64,000 nt of DNA from Terrisporobacter mayombei (GCF_020748465.1 NZ_JAHZMP010000003.1:372001-436000); one strand, 5' to 3'; positions 18,525 through 28,720 are shown, counted from the stretch's first letter. The notes: generated by a model not told the origin, from the sequence alone. Numbers and translations are program-made.

Positions 18525-19814
18525 TTATTTAAATATTTTTCTAACATGTCCTATCATATACAAAGAACCTGCCGAGATTATTATTTCATCTTCCGAAGCA
18601 TTATCTAAAGCATATGTTACTGCATTATCTATATTTGCAATAGCAGTAACATTTGGTACATATTTTTCTATTTTTTCTTTTAACTCTTCACAGCTCATGG
18701 CTCTGTCACTTTCTGGTGTAGTTGTAATAACTTTATCAAATTTATCCATAAGTATTTCAAGAACACCATCAATATCCTTGTCCTTTAACATTCCTATTAA
18801 TAAAGTCATTTTCTTTCCACTAAAATGTTTTTCTAGAGCTTTAGATAAAGATCTTGCTCCATCTTCATTATGAGCACCATCTATTATAAACGTTGGCTTG
18901 TCTTTTATTTTTTCGATTCTACCTGGCCATCTAGTATTTAATAGTGCTTTTCTTATAGCATCATAACTTATTTCTACTTTTCTCTCATCTCTTAATACTT
19001 TTATTACTGTCAATGCTAATACTGCATTGTTTACTTGATGCTCTCCTATTAGGCTTATCTCCATATCTTCAAATTTCTCACCTAATATTGTACAATCAAA
19101 TACTTGTGAATTTATATCATATTTTTTAATTACTAAATGTTCAAAATTAGCTTCTATATATTTAGTATTTTTTTCTTTACATACACCTTTGATTACTTCT
19201 TCAGCTTCTTGTTTTTGTTTATAAACAACTGCAATACTATCTTCTTTTATTATGCCTGCTTTTTCATAAGCGATTTTTCCTAATGTATCACCAAGAATTC
19301 CTATATGGTCTAAACTAAGAGAAACTATTACACTAGCAAGTGGTGATTTTATTACATTTGTAGCATCAAATCTTCCTCCTAGGCCAACTTCAAGCACTAC
19401 ATAATCAACTTGTTGCTCATAGTAATAGTAAAATGCCATAGCAGTTTCTATTTCAAACTCTGTAGGATATGCATGTCCTTCTGACGCCATTTGCTCTATT
19501 TTTTCTTTCATTATGGTACTTATTCTTGCCACGTCTTCCTCTGGAATATTATTTCCATTAAGTCTTATTCTTTCTGTGAAAGTTTCCAAATATGGAGATG
19601 TGTAAAGACCTACTTTGTATCCTTGCTCCTTTAATGTGTTTGAAATAAAAGAACATACTGAACCTTTTCCATTAGTTCCAGCCACATGAACGAATTTAAG
19701 CTTATCTTGTGGATTTCCTAATAATTCTAATAATTTAAAAGTGTTTTCTAAGCCTAATCTCATTCCAAATTTATGCGATTTTTCGATAAACTCCAGCGCC
19801 TCTTGGTAATTCAT
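18525..19814 (-). CDS. folC: Folylpolyglutamate synthase / dihydrofolate synthase
   Basis: It adds glutamate to dihydropteroate and reduced folates with ATP. The P-loop GTNGKGSVCSFI (residues ~45-56), LEVGLGGRFDATN (~140-152), SLDHIGILGDTLGKIAYEKAGI and IDGAHNEDG (~310-318) are all family signatures. 429 residues is typical of Mur-ligase-like FolC. GAGGGGG precedes ATG. It lies downstream of valS on the same strand, an arrangement also common in Firmicutes, though a terminator separates them here. Confidence 0.95.
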   Translation of the reverse strand: MNYQEALEFIEKSHKFGMRLGLENTFKLLELLGNPQDKLKFVHVAGTNGKGSVCSFISNTLKEQGYKVGLYTSPYLETFTERIRLNGNNIPEEDVARISTIMKEKIEQMASEGHAYPTEFEIETAMAFYYYYEQQVDYVVLEVGLGGRFDATNVIKSPLASVIVSLSLDHIGILGDTLGKIAYEKAGIIKEDSIAVVYKQKQEAEEVIKGVCKEKNTKYIEANFEHLVIKKYDINSQVFDCTILGEKFEDMEISLIGEHQVNNAVLALTVIKVLRDERKVEISYDAIRKALLNTRWPGRIEKIKDKPTFIIDGAHNEDGARSLSKALEKHFSGKKMTLLIGMLKDKDIDGVLEILMDKFDKVITTTPESDRAMSCEELKEKIEKYVPNVTAIANIDNAVTYALDNASEDEIIISAGSLYMIGHVRKIFK

Positions 19815-19937
19815 TCTTCTTCCCCCTCAACTAAATTAAGTATTTATATATAATTATGCTTTATTTTTTTTAAAATTTAAGTATCTATAGTTTATTATAA
19901 TACATTTTGAGGCTTGTCACATGATTTGAGAAAAAAT

Positions 19938-19976
19938 TAAAAGGCCATGTCTATAAAATTTATAAACATGACCTTC
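19938..19976 (-). terminator. Terminator of valS
   Basis: AAGGTCATGTTTATAAA pairs with TTTATAGACATGGCCTT, followed on the minus strand by TTAATTTTTT. It falls a few bases after the valS stop. Confidence 0.85.
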
Positions 19977-19984
19977 TTTAGAAA

Positions 19985-22648
19985 TTATTTTAATTTTGAT
20001 TCTATATTTTCAAGTCTTTCAAGAACTGATTTCATCATTTCTTCGAATTTCTCTTTTTTAGCTTTTTCTTCGTTAACTAAGCTTTCTGGCGCTTTAGCTA
20101 AGAAACCTTGGTTAGAAAGTTTTCCATTAACTCTTTTGATTTCACCTTCTAATTTAGCCTTTTCTTTAGTTAATCTTTCTTTTTCTTTTTCGAAGTCAAC
20201 TAATTCATCAAGTGGTATAAATATTTTAGCTCCATTTATAACAACTGATACAGCATCTTCTGGTATGTTGTTTTCATTGTCAGCTATTTCTACCATTGAA
20301 GCTGATGCTAGAGTTACAAAGTACTCCCTAGTAGCTTCTACAGCTGGTTTTTTACCTTCTGTCGGAACTATTATCACTTTAGCTTTCTTATATGGCGGAA
20401 CATCCATTTCAGCTCTAGCATTTCTTATATTTCTTATACCGTCCATTGCAAGTTCCATCATTTCTCCTTCACTTGCCATGCTATCTTCTTCTTTGTAGTG
20501 AGGCCAGTTAGCTATAACTATGCTTCCTTCTACAGTTGGAAGATAAGTGTATATTTCTTCTGTTATGAAAGGCATATATGGATGTAATAATTTTAATATA
20601 GTTTCAAGAACATAAGTTAGAGTGTATAAAGCAGCTTTCTTAGGTTCTACATCATCTCCGTATAATCTTGGTTTAACTATTTCTATATACCAGTCACAGT
20701 ATTCAGTCCATGCGAAATCGTAGATTTTTTGTGCTGCTATACCTAAATCAAACTTGTCCATGTTGTCTATAACTTCTTTAACAACATTATTAGCTCTAGA
20801 TATTATCCATTTGTCAGCTATTGTTAAGTTAGCTTCTACAGATTCTCTAGTTACTCCATTCATTATTTCTTCATCTATGTTCATGAATACAAATCTAGAT
20901 GCATTCCATAATTTATTAGCGAAGTTTCTAGATGCTTCAACTCTTTCCATGTAGAATCTCATATCATTCCCTGGAGAGTTTCCTGTTACTAACATGAATC
21001 TTAAAGCATCAGCTCCGTATTGGTCTATTACTTCAAGTGGATCTATACCATTTCCTAAAGACTTACTCATTTTTCTACCTTCAGAGTCTCTTACTAGTCC
21101 GTGTATTAATACATGGTCAAATGGCTTTTCGTTCATACAGAACATTCCTGCAAATGCCATTCTTACAACCCAGAAGAATATTATATCGTAACCAGTAACA
21201 AGTACATTAGTTGGATAGTAGTATTCTAATTCTTTAGTGTTATGAGGCCATCCTAATGTTGAGAAAGGCCATAGAGCAGATGAGAACCATGTATCTAATA
21301 CGTCTTCATCTTGCTTTAAGTCAGAGCATCCACATTTACATTCTTCTGGTTTTTCTTTAGCTACAATAACTTCACCACATTCTTGACAGTAGTAAGCAGG
21401 GATTTGGTGACCCCACCATAACTGTCTAGAAATACACCAGTCTCTTATATTTTCTAACCATTGTAAATATGTTTTATCATATCTTTCTGGTACAAATTCT
21501 AATTCTTTTGATTTTAATATATCTATAGCAGGTTTTGCTAATTCATCCATTTTAACGAACCATTGCTCAGAAAGTCTTGGCTCTATTATAGTATGACATC
21601 TGTAGCAAGTACCAACTGCATGTGGATGATCTTTAACAGCTATAACATACCCTGCTTCTTCTAAATCTTTCATTAATTGTTTTCTACACTCATATCTGTC
21701 CATACCTTGGTATTTACCAGCAAGTTCATTCATAGTTCCATCTTCGTTCATAACGTTGATTTCTTCTAAGTTATGTCTTTGACCAACACCAAAATCGTTA
21801 GGGTCATGAGCAGGAGTCATTTTAACAGCTCCAGAACCGAAATCTTTGTCTACATAGTCATCTGCTACTATTGGAAGCTCTCTTCCTACTATTGGAAGTA
21901 TTGCAGTTTTTCCTACTAAGTGAATATATCTTTCATCTTCTGGATTTACAGCTATACCTGTATCTCCAAGCATAGTTTCTGGTCTAGTTGTAGCTATTTC
22001 TAAGAAGTCATCACTATCTTTTAAGAAGTATTTTATGTGATAGAAGTTTCCGTCTTTTTCTTCATGTTCAACTTCAGCATCAGATAATGTAGTTTTACAA
22101 TCTGGACACCAGTTTATTATTCTGTTTCCTCTGTATATTTGACCTTTTTCATAAAGTTTTACGAAGAAATCAGTAACAGCTTCATTGCACCCTTCGTCCA
22201 TTGTAAATCTTTCTCTATCCCAGTCACAAGAGTCTCCTAATTGTTGCATTTGGTATACTATTTTTCTACCAAATTCATTTCTCCAGTCCATAGCTCTCTT
22301 TAGAAATTCTTCTCTTCCTAATTCGTACTTAGTCTTCCCTTCTTGCTCTTTTATTCTTTCAACAACTTTAACTTCTGTTGCTATAGAAGCATGGTCAGTT
22401 CCTGATTGCCATAAAGCTTCGAAACCATCCATACGTTTCCATCTTATAAGAACATCTTGTAATGTCTGATCAAGAGCATGCCCCATATGTAATTTCCCTG
22501 TTATATTTGGCGGTGGTAAAACTATACAGTAAGGTTTCTTATCAGGATTTGGGCTTGATTTGAAGTAACCTTTGTCCAACCACTCATCATATAATCTTTT
22601 TTCAAACTCTTTTGGATCATAAGTTTTTGATAAGTTTTTAATTGCCAT
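19985..22648 (-). CDS. valS: Valyl-tRNA synthetase
   Basis: It charges tRNA-Val. The class I HIGH motif appears as PPPNITGKLHMGHALDQ (~46-62), [12 protein letters not shown] lies near residue 527, and a C-terminal coiled coil (LVDFEKEKERLTKEKAKLEGE) is the ValS tRNA-binding arm. 887 residues is normal. Cysteine pairs (CYRCH; CQECG...CKCGC) may bind zinc. AAAGGAGG precedes ATG. A T-box leader upstream should control it by tRNA-Val charging. Confidence 0.97.
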   Translation of the reverse strand: MAIKNLSKTYDPKEFEKRLYDEWLDKGYFKSSPNPDKKPYCIVLPPPNITGKLHMGHALDQTLQDVLIRWKRMDGFEALWQSGTDHASIATEVKVVERIKEQEGKTKYELGREEFLKRAMDWRNEFGRKIVYQMQQLGDSCDWDRERFTMDEGCNEAVTDFFVKLYEKGQIYRGNRIINWCPDCKTTLSDAEVEHEEKDGNFYHIKYFLKDSDDFLEIATTRPETMLGDTGIAVNPEDERYIHLVGKTAILPIVGRELPIVADDYVDKDFGSGAVKMTPAHDPNDFGVGQRHNLEEINVMNEDGTMNELAGKYQGMDRYECRKQLMKDLEEAGYVIAVKDHPHAVGTCYRCHTIIEPRLSEQWFVKMDELAKPAIDILKSKELEFVPERYDKTYLQWLENIRDWCISRQLWWGHQIPAYYCQECGEVIVAKEKPEECKCGCSDLKQDEDVLDTWFSSALWPFSTLGWPHNTKELEYYYPTNVLVTGYDIIFFWVVRMAFAGMFCMNEKPFDHVLIHGLVRDSEGRKMSKSLGNGIDPLEVIDQYGADALRFMLVTGNSPGNDMRFYMERVEASRNFANKLWNASRFVFMNIDEEIMNGVTRESVEANLTIADKWIISRANNVVKEVIDNMDKFDLGIAAQKIYDFAWTEYCDWYIEIVKPRLYGDDVEPKKAALYTLTYVLETILKLLHPYMPFITEEIYTYLPTVEGSIVIANWPHYKEEDSMASEGEMMELAMDGIRNIRNARAEMDVPPYKKAKVIIVPTEGKKPAVEATREYFVTLASASMVEIADNENNIPEDAVSVVINGAKIFIPLDELVDFEKEKERLTKEKAKLEGEIKRVNGKLSNQGFLAKAPESLVNEEKAKKEKFEEMMKSVLERLENIESKLK

Positions 22649-22754
22649 CGTTATTTCCTCCTTTTATTATTAATATCTTTTTTTCAAATTTATTGGTATT
22701 TATGATTATAAAATTTATCCTAAAAATTAGATAAAATATAATTTTTTAAATATA

Positions 22755-22985
22755 AAAAGAGCTCTTCATCCTATAAATAAGGACGAAAAGCTCGCGTTAC
22801 CACCTTAATTCCACACTAGATTACATATCTACTATGGCTCTTAATAGATCTTAACGATTCCCACCGTCTAAACTTACTATTAGTTCAGCTTAGAAACTCC
22901 AAAGCTACCTTCTGTAAACATTTACTAAGAAAATCTTTCAGCTATTAATTTTCCTCTCTTGTAGTGTATTTACATACTCCTCTTT
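22755..22985 (-). promoter_or_regulatory. Val T-box leader with terminator
   Basis: The minus strand carries the T-box core GGTGGTAACGCGAGC (about 22790-22804), followed by a terminator hairpin GAGCTCTTCATCC with its complement and a T-run (22750-22792). Stem I contains an AAGAGAGG motif. A GTA triplet in the sequence AATAGTAAGTTTAGAC (about 22877) is the likely valine specifier, agreeing with valS downstream. Confidence 0.9.
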
Positions 22986-23091
22986 TTCACAGTTTTTATA
23001 TTAAATTATTATTAATATTTATTATAACTAATTTTCATGATTATTGTCAATTTAATTATCTATTATTCTATATTGTCTATTGTCAAAAATA

Positions 23092-23784
23092 TTACCAAAA
23101 GTTTTTTGGTTTTAAATCATGAGTAATAGGTCTTATTTCATATCCTCTTTCTTTTAATATAGCTATAATATTGTTTAAGCAGTCTACCGTTCTTTGATTT
23201 TCATGTAATAATATTACTACTTCATTTCTTTCTCTTGCATAATACAATATGTTACTTACTATTTGGTCTTCTGATGATTTCCAGTCCTCTGTATCAAGAG
23301 TCCAATCCCAAACTAAAAATCCTTCATCAATAAATTTTTTATAGATGCTTTCCACCATATATGGTTTGCTACCAAATGGTATTCTTACTAACCTTGATGT
23401 TTCACCTGTTATCTTATAAAATGTCCTATTGCAAGTTCTAAACTCTTCTATAGCTGAATCTTCAGTTTTATATAATTCTTTTATGTCGTGAGTCACTCCA
23501 TGGAATCCAGTTCCATGACCTTCTGCAGTCATCCTTCTGACATCATCTTTAAACACTATCATGTTATCGTTTATCATAAAGAATGTTCCTTTGACATTAT
23601 TATCATCTAATGTATCGATTATTCGGCTAGTATATTTGGACGGTCCATCATCAAATGTAATATATGCAATTTTCTTACCTTCAACACCATTAACCACTTT
23701 GCTATTGAAGCCTAAAATACTTACTGTAATTAACACACAAAAAATAAATGATTTTATTATTATGTTTTTCCTTAGTCTCATCAT
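23092..23784 (-). CDS. Polysaccharide deacetylase (CE4), secreted
   Basis: 230 residues. An N-terminal signal peptide or anchor (about 7-26) is followed by a NodB domain with YITFDDGPSKYT (catalytic and metal-binding Asp), GHGTGFHGVTHD (metal-binding His), VRIPFGSKP and VILLHEN. All expected catalytic positions are present, unlike the PdaB-like protein at 15.3 kb. It probably removes acetyl groups from peptidoglycan GlcNAc, giving lysozyme resistance. Monocistronic, behind the valS leader. Confidence 0.88.
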   Translation of the reverse strand: MMRLRKNIIIKSFIFCVLITVSILGFNSKVVNGVEGKKIAYITFDDGPSKYTSRIIDTLDDNNVKGTFFMINDNMIVFKDDVRRMTAEGHGTGFHGVTHDIKELYKTEDSAIEEFRTCNRTFYKITGETSRLVRIPFGSKPYMVESIYKKFIDEGFLVWDWTLDTEDWKSSEDQIVSNILYYARERNEVVILLHENQRTVDCLNNIIAILKERGYEIRPITHDLKPKNFW

Positions 23785-23857
23785 ATATAGTCACTTCTTT
23801 AATTATATTTTATACAGTAATTGTTTCCTTTATCTCATACTTTTATGCAAGCTCATA

Positions 23858-24733
23858 TTAATAATTTGGCCCTATTAATTCCTCTAGTGACTTTGTTTTT
23901 TCTATTAATTTGTTTAAATGAAAGTTAAATACAGGACTTTCATCTTCATTAACCTGTAATAAAATTGGTTCATTTCTATAAAGTTTTTTTAATCTTTTAT
24001 AATTATCTTTAGTTAAAAATAATTCTTTTTCCAATAGCTCTATTGACTTTATGTGGAAATATATGTGTCTGCATAAATCTAAAGATTTGTCTATAATATC
24101 TAGGTTAAAGTTGCCATTACTATAATTTAATTCGTCTATAAGCTTTGAATAAATTGCTTCTGAAGTCTTTATCTTATTTTCAATACCATCAAGTTCTAAA
24201 TTTTTCTTACCAAGAGCTATATTTCTCAAGTTTTCCTTGTATAGGGATTTAATCTTTTTAAATTCATTCATAGCGTTGTTATAATAATTCGGCCTTGCCA
24301 CGCTGTAATTAATAATAAGTCCCATAATAACACCTACAGATGTATCTATTATCCTTTGAATAGAGTAAACTAGTGGTGCACTATCAACATATCCCAAATA
24401 TAAAGAGAAAAATGTAACACTTGACACTACTAAAGAAGATAACTTAAACATATCGCAGAATTTTATAACTATCATAATTCCAATTCCACATAAAATTGGA
24501 TTTGCTGGAAATATTAATACAAGCAAAAATCCTATTAAGCCTCCTATCAATGTACCCAATACTCTTTGGGGTCCCATTTTAAAAGATGTCTTTATTGTGT
24601 CTTGCATAGTAACTACACATGCTGTAGCGCAATAAAACATATTGTCTACGGCAAAATTAGTTAATATACAACACAGCATAACTGCTGTTCCTGTCTTCAT
24701 AGTCCTCATGCCTATAATATTTTGTAACCGCAT
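23858..24733 (-). CDS. FUSC-like aromatic acid exporter family membrane protein
   Basis: 291 residues. Five or six transmembrane segments fill the first ~145 residues (MKTGTAVMLCCILTNF, GTLIGGLIGFLLVLIFP, ILCGIGIMIVIKF, and on), followed by a cytoplasmic helical domain of ~140 residues. The order matches ArAE_1/DUF939 proteins. Substrate unknown. GGAGG precedes ATG. It lies between the deacetylase gene and a small unknown gene, all on the minus strand. Confidence 0.8.
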   Translation of the reverse strand: MRLQNIIGMRTMKTGTAVMLCCILTNFAVDNMFYCATACVVTMQDTIKTSFKMGPQRVLGTLIGGLIGFLLVLIFPANPILCGIGIMIVIKFCDMFKLSSLVVSSVTFFSLYLGYVDSAPLVYSIQRIIDTSVGVIMGLIINYSVARPNYYNNAMNEFKKIKSLYKENLRNIALGKKNLELDGIENKIKTSEAIYSKLIDELNYSNGNFNLDIIDKSLDLCRHIYFHIKSIELLEKELFLTKDNYKRLKKLYRNEPILLQVNEDESPVFNFHLNKLIEKTKSLEELIGPNY

Positions 24734-24779
24734 TTCTTTCCTCCACCCATATCATTTGTCCTTACCTCGTATAATATAT

Positions 24780-25118
24780 TTAGTAATAACATGGATAGTT
24801 TTTTAACAATTTTCTATTATCTAACAGTGTATTAATAAGAAGTATTGATATTAAATCTTTTATTATCCTGGTTAAATCATCATTACAAAAATGAACATAA
24901 TAAATTTTACCTTCATTCATATCCTTGTAAACTTTTTCTTTATAACCTAAATAAATTTTATCAACTAAATCATCAAAATCATCTCTAATTGGAAATGGTA
25001 ACAGTACACTTTGTAGAGTTTCTTTAAGTACTTTTTTTATTTCAATATTAATATCATTATAAACTTTAGGATAGTAATTTATAGATAAACTCCTACAATA
25101 TTCATAGTAGTTGCTCAT
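24780..25118 (-). CDS. Hypothetical protein
   Basis: 112 residues, rich in aromatic residues and acidic-basic helices (INIEIKKVLKETLQSVLL, FDDLVDKIYLGYKEKVYKDM, LTRIIKDLISILLINTLL). No family is recognised and no signal peptide is seen. AGGTGA lies before ATG. It may be co-transcribed with the downstream FUSC-like gene. The reading frame and ribosome site look real; function unknown. Confidence 0.65.
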   Translation of the reverse strand: MSNYYEYCRSLSINYYPKVYNDINIEIKKVLKETLQSVLLPFPIRDDFDDLVDKIYLGYKEKVYKDMNEGKIYYVHFCNDDLTRIIKDLISILLINTLLDNRKLLKNYPCYY

Positions 25119-25164
25119 TTAATCACCTCATATATTTTTATTTATCTCTTTATAAAATATATGC

Positions 25165-25200
25165 TAAAAAAAAATAAAACTGTTTAAAAGCAGTTTTATT
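25165..25200 (-). terminator. Terminator of pstCAB-phoU
   Basis: AATAAAACTGCTTTTAAACAGTTTTATT forms a 10-bp stem on the minus strand and runs into TTTTTTT. It lies about 10 bases after phoU. Confidence 0.88.
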
Positions 25201-25209
25201 TTTTATAAT

Positions 25210-25866
25210 CTATCCAATTTCTATCATCTCGCCATTTTTAGCATAGATAATTTTTTCACATATATTAGTTACATGATCACCAATTCTTTCAAGATATCTG
25301 CCTATAAATACTAATCTCATTCCTTGATTAATATTTTTATCTGGATCATTATGCATAACTTGTAAGCAATCTTGTCTTACTCTTTCATATAAAATATCTA
25401 TTTCGCTATCTTTTTGAGCTATTTCATAAGCTAAATTTGCATTATCATCTTTTAATGCAACCCATAAATCTTTAAGCATTTCACAGCATATTTCTTTCAT
25501 TATAGGTATGTCTATTAACTCTTTTATAAATGGTTCTTCACCTATTTCTAAACTTTCTCTACATATATTAGCTGCATAGTCGCCTATTCTTTCTAATTCT
25601 GTAGATATATCACAAAGAGCATAAATATATCTTAGGTCCCTAGCTAAAGGTTGCTTTAAGGCCATAAGTTCGATACTTCTATCTCTTATATACTCCCTTA
25701 ATACGTCGATATCATCATCTTGTCTAATTACTTTTTTTGTGCTTTTCATATCTTTCTTTATCATATATTCTACTGATAAATCAACAGAATCTTGGCACTT
25801 CTCAATCATTCTTAAAGTGTATTCTTTAAGAGATTGAATACTTACATCTAAATTAGTAATAACCAT
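25210..25866 (-). CDS. phoU: Phosphate signalling regulator PhoU
   Basis: It links PstSCAB transport to the PhoR-PhoP two-component system and dampens phosphate uptake. 218 residues form two repeated three-helix PhoU domains; metal-binding helices are seen as RDLRYIYALCDISTELERIGDYAANI and GMRLVFIGRYLERIGDHVTNI. ATG 25866 lies 6 bases after GAGGGG; a longer frame from a TTG has no ribosome site. It is the last gene of pstC-pstA-pstB-phoU. Confidence 0.95.
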   Translation of the reverse strand: MVITNLDVSIQSLKEYTLRMIEKCQDSVDLSVEYMIKKDMKSTKKVIRQDDDIDVLREYIRDRSIELMALKQPLARDLRYIYALCDISTELERIGDYAANICRESLEIGEEPFIKELIDIPIMKEICCEMLKDLWVALKDDNANLAYEIAQKDSEIDILYERVRQDCLQVMHNDPDKNINQGMRLVFIGRYLERIGDHVTNICEKIIYAKNGEMIEIG

Positions 25867-25896
25867 TATTCGCCCCTCTTTCTTAAACAATTAATC

Positions 25897-26661
25897 TTAA
25901 CCAAATCTTCCTGTAATATAATCCTCTGTTCTCTTATCAGACGGTATAGTGAATATGTCTTTAGTATTATTATACTCTATTAGTTCACCATTTAAAAAGA
26001 ATCCTGTTTCATCTGATATACGAGCCGCTTGTTGCATATTATGAGTAACTATTACAATAGTATAATCTTTCTTTAATTCAAAGATTAACTCCTCAACTTT
26101 TGCTGTAGATATAGGGTCAAGAGCTGAAGTTGGTTCATCCATTAAAATTACATCTGGTTTCATTGCTATAGTTCTTGCTATACATACTCTTTGTTGCTGT
26201 CCTCCAGATAAACCAAGGGCTGGAGATTTCAATCTATCTTTTACTTCATCCCAAATAGCTGCTCCTTTTAAACTTTCTTCTACTATTTTGTCTAAAGTTT
26301 TTCTATCTTTTATTCCATGTACTCTAGGACCATACGCTACGTTATCATATATACTCATTGGGAATAAGTTTGGTTTTTGGAATACCATACCTATTTTTGT
26401 TCTTAATTTTATTACATCATTATTTTTGTAAATATCATCACCGTCAACTTTTACTATTCCTTTTATTTTAACATCTTCTATTAAGTCATTCATTCTATTT
26501 AAAGTTCTTAAGAAAGTTGATTTTCCACATCCTGATGGACCTATTAAAGCAGTAACCTTATTAGGTTTTATGTCAATATTTATTTTATTTAGCGCTTGTT
26601 TTTCTCCGTAAAACAAATCTAAATCTTTAACACTTAATTTATTTGAATCATTTATACTCAT
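25897..26661 (-). CDS. pstB: Phosphate ABC transporter ATP-binding protein
   Basis: It powers phosphate import. The Walker [17 protein letters not shown] (~44-59), signature LSGGQQQR (~151-158), Walker [14 protein letters not shown] and H-loop VTHNM are all present. 254 residues is normal, and the [25 protein letters not shown] stretch marks the PstB subfamily. AAGGAG precedes ATG. It lies between pstA and phoU. Confidence 0.97.
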   Translation of the reverse strand: MSINDSNKLSVKDLDLFYGEKQALNKINIDIKPNKVTALIGPSGCGKSTFLRTLNRMNDLIEDVKIKGIVKVDGDDIYKNNDVIKLRTKIGMVFQKPNLFPMSIYDNVAYGPRVHGIKDRKTLDKIVEESLKGAAIWDEVKDRLKSPALGLSGGQQQRVCIARTIAMKPDVILMDEPTSALDPISTAKVEELIFELKKDYTIVIVTHNMQQAARISDETGFFLNGELIEYNNTKDIFTIPSDKRTEDYITGRFG

Positions 26662-26690
26662 CTCATTTATCTCCTTTTATATCATGCCCA

Positions 26691-27515
26691 CTATATATTA
26701 CCCTTACTTAACTTTTTAGCAATTAGCTTAGTACTTGTATTTAGAATTAATACTATTACGATTAATACTACTCCTACACTAGCTGCCCCACTTATATCAC
26801 CCATTTCTTTTGTTAAAAGATATGAATGAACAGTTAATGTTCTAGCACTGTCAAATATACTTGTTGGCATACTAGCAACTGTTCCTGCCGTTAATAATAC
26901 AGCTGCTGATTCACCGATTACACGTCCGATTGATAATATAACTCCTGATAATATTCCTGGAAGTGCACTTGGTATTATAACCTTATATAAAGTTTGGAAC
27001 TTTGTCGCTCCCATTGCCAATGACCCTTCTCTAAATTCATTTGGCACTGTTTTTAAAGCTTCTTCAGTTGTTCTTATAATTACAGGAAGTATTATTATTG
27101 ATACTGTTAAAGCCCCTGCAATTATTGAGTATTGCATTTTTAATGTTACAACAAAGAATATTCCCCCGAATAAACCATAAATTATTGATGGAATTCCTGC
27201 TAAGCACTCTGTTGCAAATCTTATTATTTCTACTATTTTTCCTTTTTTAGCATATTCATGAAGATATATAGCTGATAAAATTCCTATTGGAGTTGCTATG
27301 GCGATGGCGATTAGTACCATATACACAGTACTTACTATCATTGGTAGTATTCCTCCATCTCCTGATGCTGAATAGTCACTAAATATATAACTTAAGTTAA
27401 TACCTTTAATTCCGTTAACAAATATAAATCCTACTATTAGTACTAAAATCCCAACTGTTACAAATGATGATAGATATAATAGGAAGCTTAAAAAATTATC
27501 TTTAATTTTTCTCAT
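26691..27515 (-). CDS. pstA: Phosphate ABC transporter permease
   Basis: 274 residues with about six transmembrane segments. The EAA-like loop (EALKTVPNEFREGSLAMGATKFQTLYKVIIP) contacts PstB. It forms the membrane channel with PstC. The ATG at 27515 lies one base after the pstC stop, showing tight coupling; GGGAG lies within the pstC end. Confidence 0.96.
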   Translation of the reverse strand: MRKIKDNFLSFLLYLSSFVTVGILVLIVGFIFVNGIKGINLSYIFSDYSASGDGGILPMIVSTVYMVLIAIAIATPIGILSAIYLHEYAKKGKIVEIIRFATECLAGIPSIIYGLFGGIFFVVTLKMQYSIIAGALTVSIIILPVIIRTTEEALKTVPNEFREGSLAMGATKFQTLYKVIIPSALPGILSGVILSIGRVIGESAAVLLTAGTVASMPTSIFDSARTLTVHSYLLTKEMGDISGAASVGVVLIVIVLILNTSTKLIAKKLSKGNI

Positions 27516-27516
27516 C

Positions 27517-28446
27517 TTACTGCTCTCCCTTACTAGTAAGTTTTCTTAATACTAGATTAAGTATTAGTATAAACATGAATAATACAACACCCGTAGCAAA
27601 TAGCATTTCTTGATGCGTCCCGTATGCATATCCCATTTCAAGAGCTATGTTTGTAGTTAAAGGCCTTACACTATCTACAATAGAAGTAGGTATAACAGGT
27701 GAATTTCCTGCAACTAATATAACTGCCATTGTCTCTCCTATAGCTCTACCTATTCCTAATACTACTGCTGCTAATATTCCTGATTTCGCCGCTGGTAAAA
27801 CAACCTTAAAAATAGTTTCTATCTTCGATGCTCCAAGCGCCAATGATCCTTCTTTATAAGCTTTTGGTACTGCTTTTATTGCTGTTTGCGAAACTGATAT
27901 TATTGTTGGTAACATCATTATTGCTAAGACTAAAATTACAGCCAATAAACTTTGTCCTTTTGGTAAGTTTAATAATTTCTGAATGTTTGGTACAATAAAT
28001 GCTAATCCGAATAATCCATATAATACCGAAGGTATTCCTGCAAGTAGTTCTACTGCTGGTGATATAATTTTTTGCACAGGTTTTGGTGCGATTTCAGCTA
28101 AAAATGCTGCTGTAAATATTCCTATTGGAACTCCTATTATTAAAGAACCCATTGTAGCTACTATAGATGCTACTATCATCGGAGCCACACCAAATTTATC
28201 CGAATTTGGTAACCAATCTGTTCCCGTTAGGAAGTCTATAAATGAATATCCTTTAAATAAAAATGGCGTTAAACCTTTATAAAATACGAATCCTATAATC
28301 AATAGTAAACTTATTACCGATATTGATGCACTTATCATAAATACTTTACTTGATATATTCTCAATTAAATACTTTCTATTATTGTTCTTTTTATTTTTAT
28401 CTTTGGTGACGATTTGATTTTTTCCTGTAATTTGTTGATTAATCAA
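27517..28446 (-). CDS. pstC: Phosphate ABC transporter permease
   Basis: 309 residues with six transmembrane segments and the loop AIKAVPKAYKEGSLALGASKIETIFKV that meets PstB. A lysine- and asparagine-rich N-terminal tail of about 30 residues precedes the first segment. The start is TTG at 28446, about 7 bases after AGGGGG; the ATG nearby is out of frame and soon stops. A Pho box and -10 element lie just upstream. Unusually pstS is not next to it but about 4 kb upstream. Confidence 0.95.
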   Translation of the reverse strand: MINQQITGKNQIVTKDKNKKNNNRKYLIENISSKVFMISASISVISLLLIIGFVFYKGLTPFLFKGYSFIDFLTGTDWLPNSDKFGVAPMIVASIVATMGSLIIGVPIGIFTAAFLAEIAPKPVQKIISPAVELLAGIPSVLYGLFGLAFIVPNIQKLLNLPKGQSLLAVILVLAIMMLPTIISVSQTAIKAVPKAYKEGSLALGASKIETIFKVVLPAAKSGILAAVVLGIGRAIGETMAVILVAGNSPVIPTSIVDSVRPLTTNIALEMGYAYGTHQEMLFATGVVLFMFILILNLVLRKLTSKGEQ

Positions 28447-28505
28447 AACATTTCCCCCTTCATTCTTTCAATTTATTTAAATGTATCTTGTATTTCTACA
28501 ATTCA

Positions 28506-28559
28506 ATCATACATTTCAAAGGTTAAATGTATATTAGATTTAGGTTAAGTCTATGTAAA
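28506..28559 (-). promoter_or_regulatory. Pho box and -10 element of pstC
   Basis: On the plus strand the hexamers GGTTAA (28521), TATTAG (28532), GGTTAA (28543) and TGTAAA (28554) stand exactly 11 bases apart, the layout of PhoP-bound TTAACA direct repeats read on the minus strand. A TATGAT -10 lies at 28511-28506, 9 bases from the nearest hexamer. The same spacing occurs before pstS. Confidence 0.8.
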
Positions 28560-28622
28560 ATTCACTTCGCTTAATCCACTGTGTGGGCGCTACCGCTTCA
28601 GGCAATGACCTTGCTCAAAATC
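28557..28622 (-). repeat. Dispersed intergenic repeat, copy B (upstream of the pstC Pho box)
   Basis: The minus strand contains TTGCCTGAAGCGGTAGCG and ends in AAGCGAAGTGAATTTTAC, matching copies A (7976-8045) and C (30768-30835), with a few bases deleted in the middle. It touches the far end of the Pho box and lies beyond the xpt terminator, at the downstream edge of the pbuX-xpt segment. Confidence 0.7.
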
Positions 28623-28669
28623 CACTTTTTTACTACTTTTTAATAAACAAAAGTGCACGATAATATCCT

Positions 28670-28720
28670 AATAAATAAAAAAGGAGAAATAATACTGATT
28701 TTGTATTATTTCTCCTAAAA
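28670..28720 (-). terminator. Terminator of pbuX-xpt
   Basis: GGAGAAATAATAC pairs with its complement GTATTATTTCTCC, followed on the minus strand by TTTTTTATTTATT. It lies about 70 bases past xpt. Confidence 0.88.

Noticed and set aside
19947-20498. 183-codon plus-strand frame opposite valS
   Set aside because: Lies wholly inside the antisense of valS and its terminator; no ribosome site.
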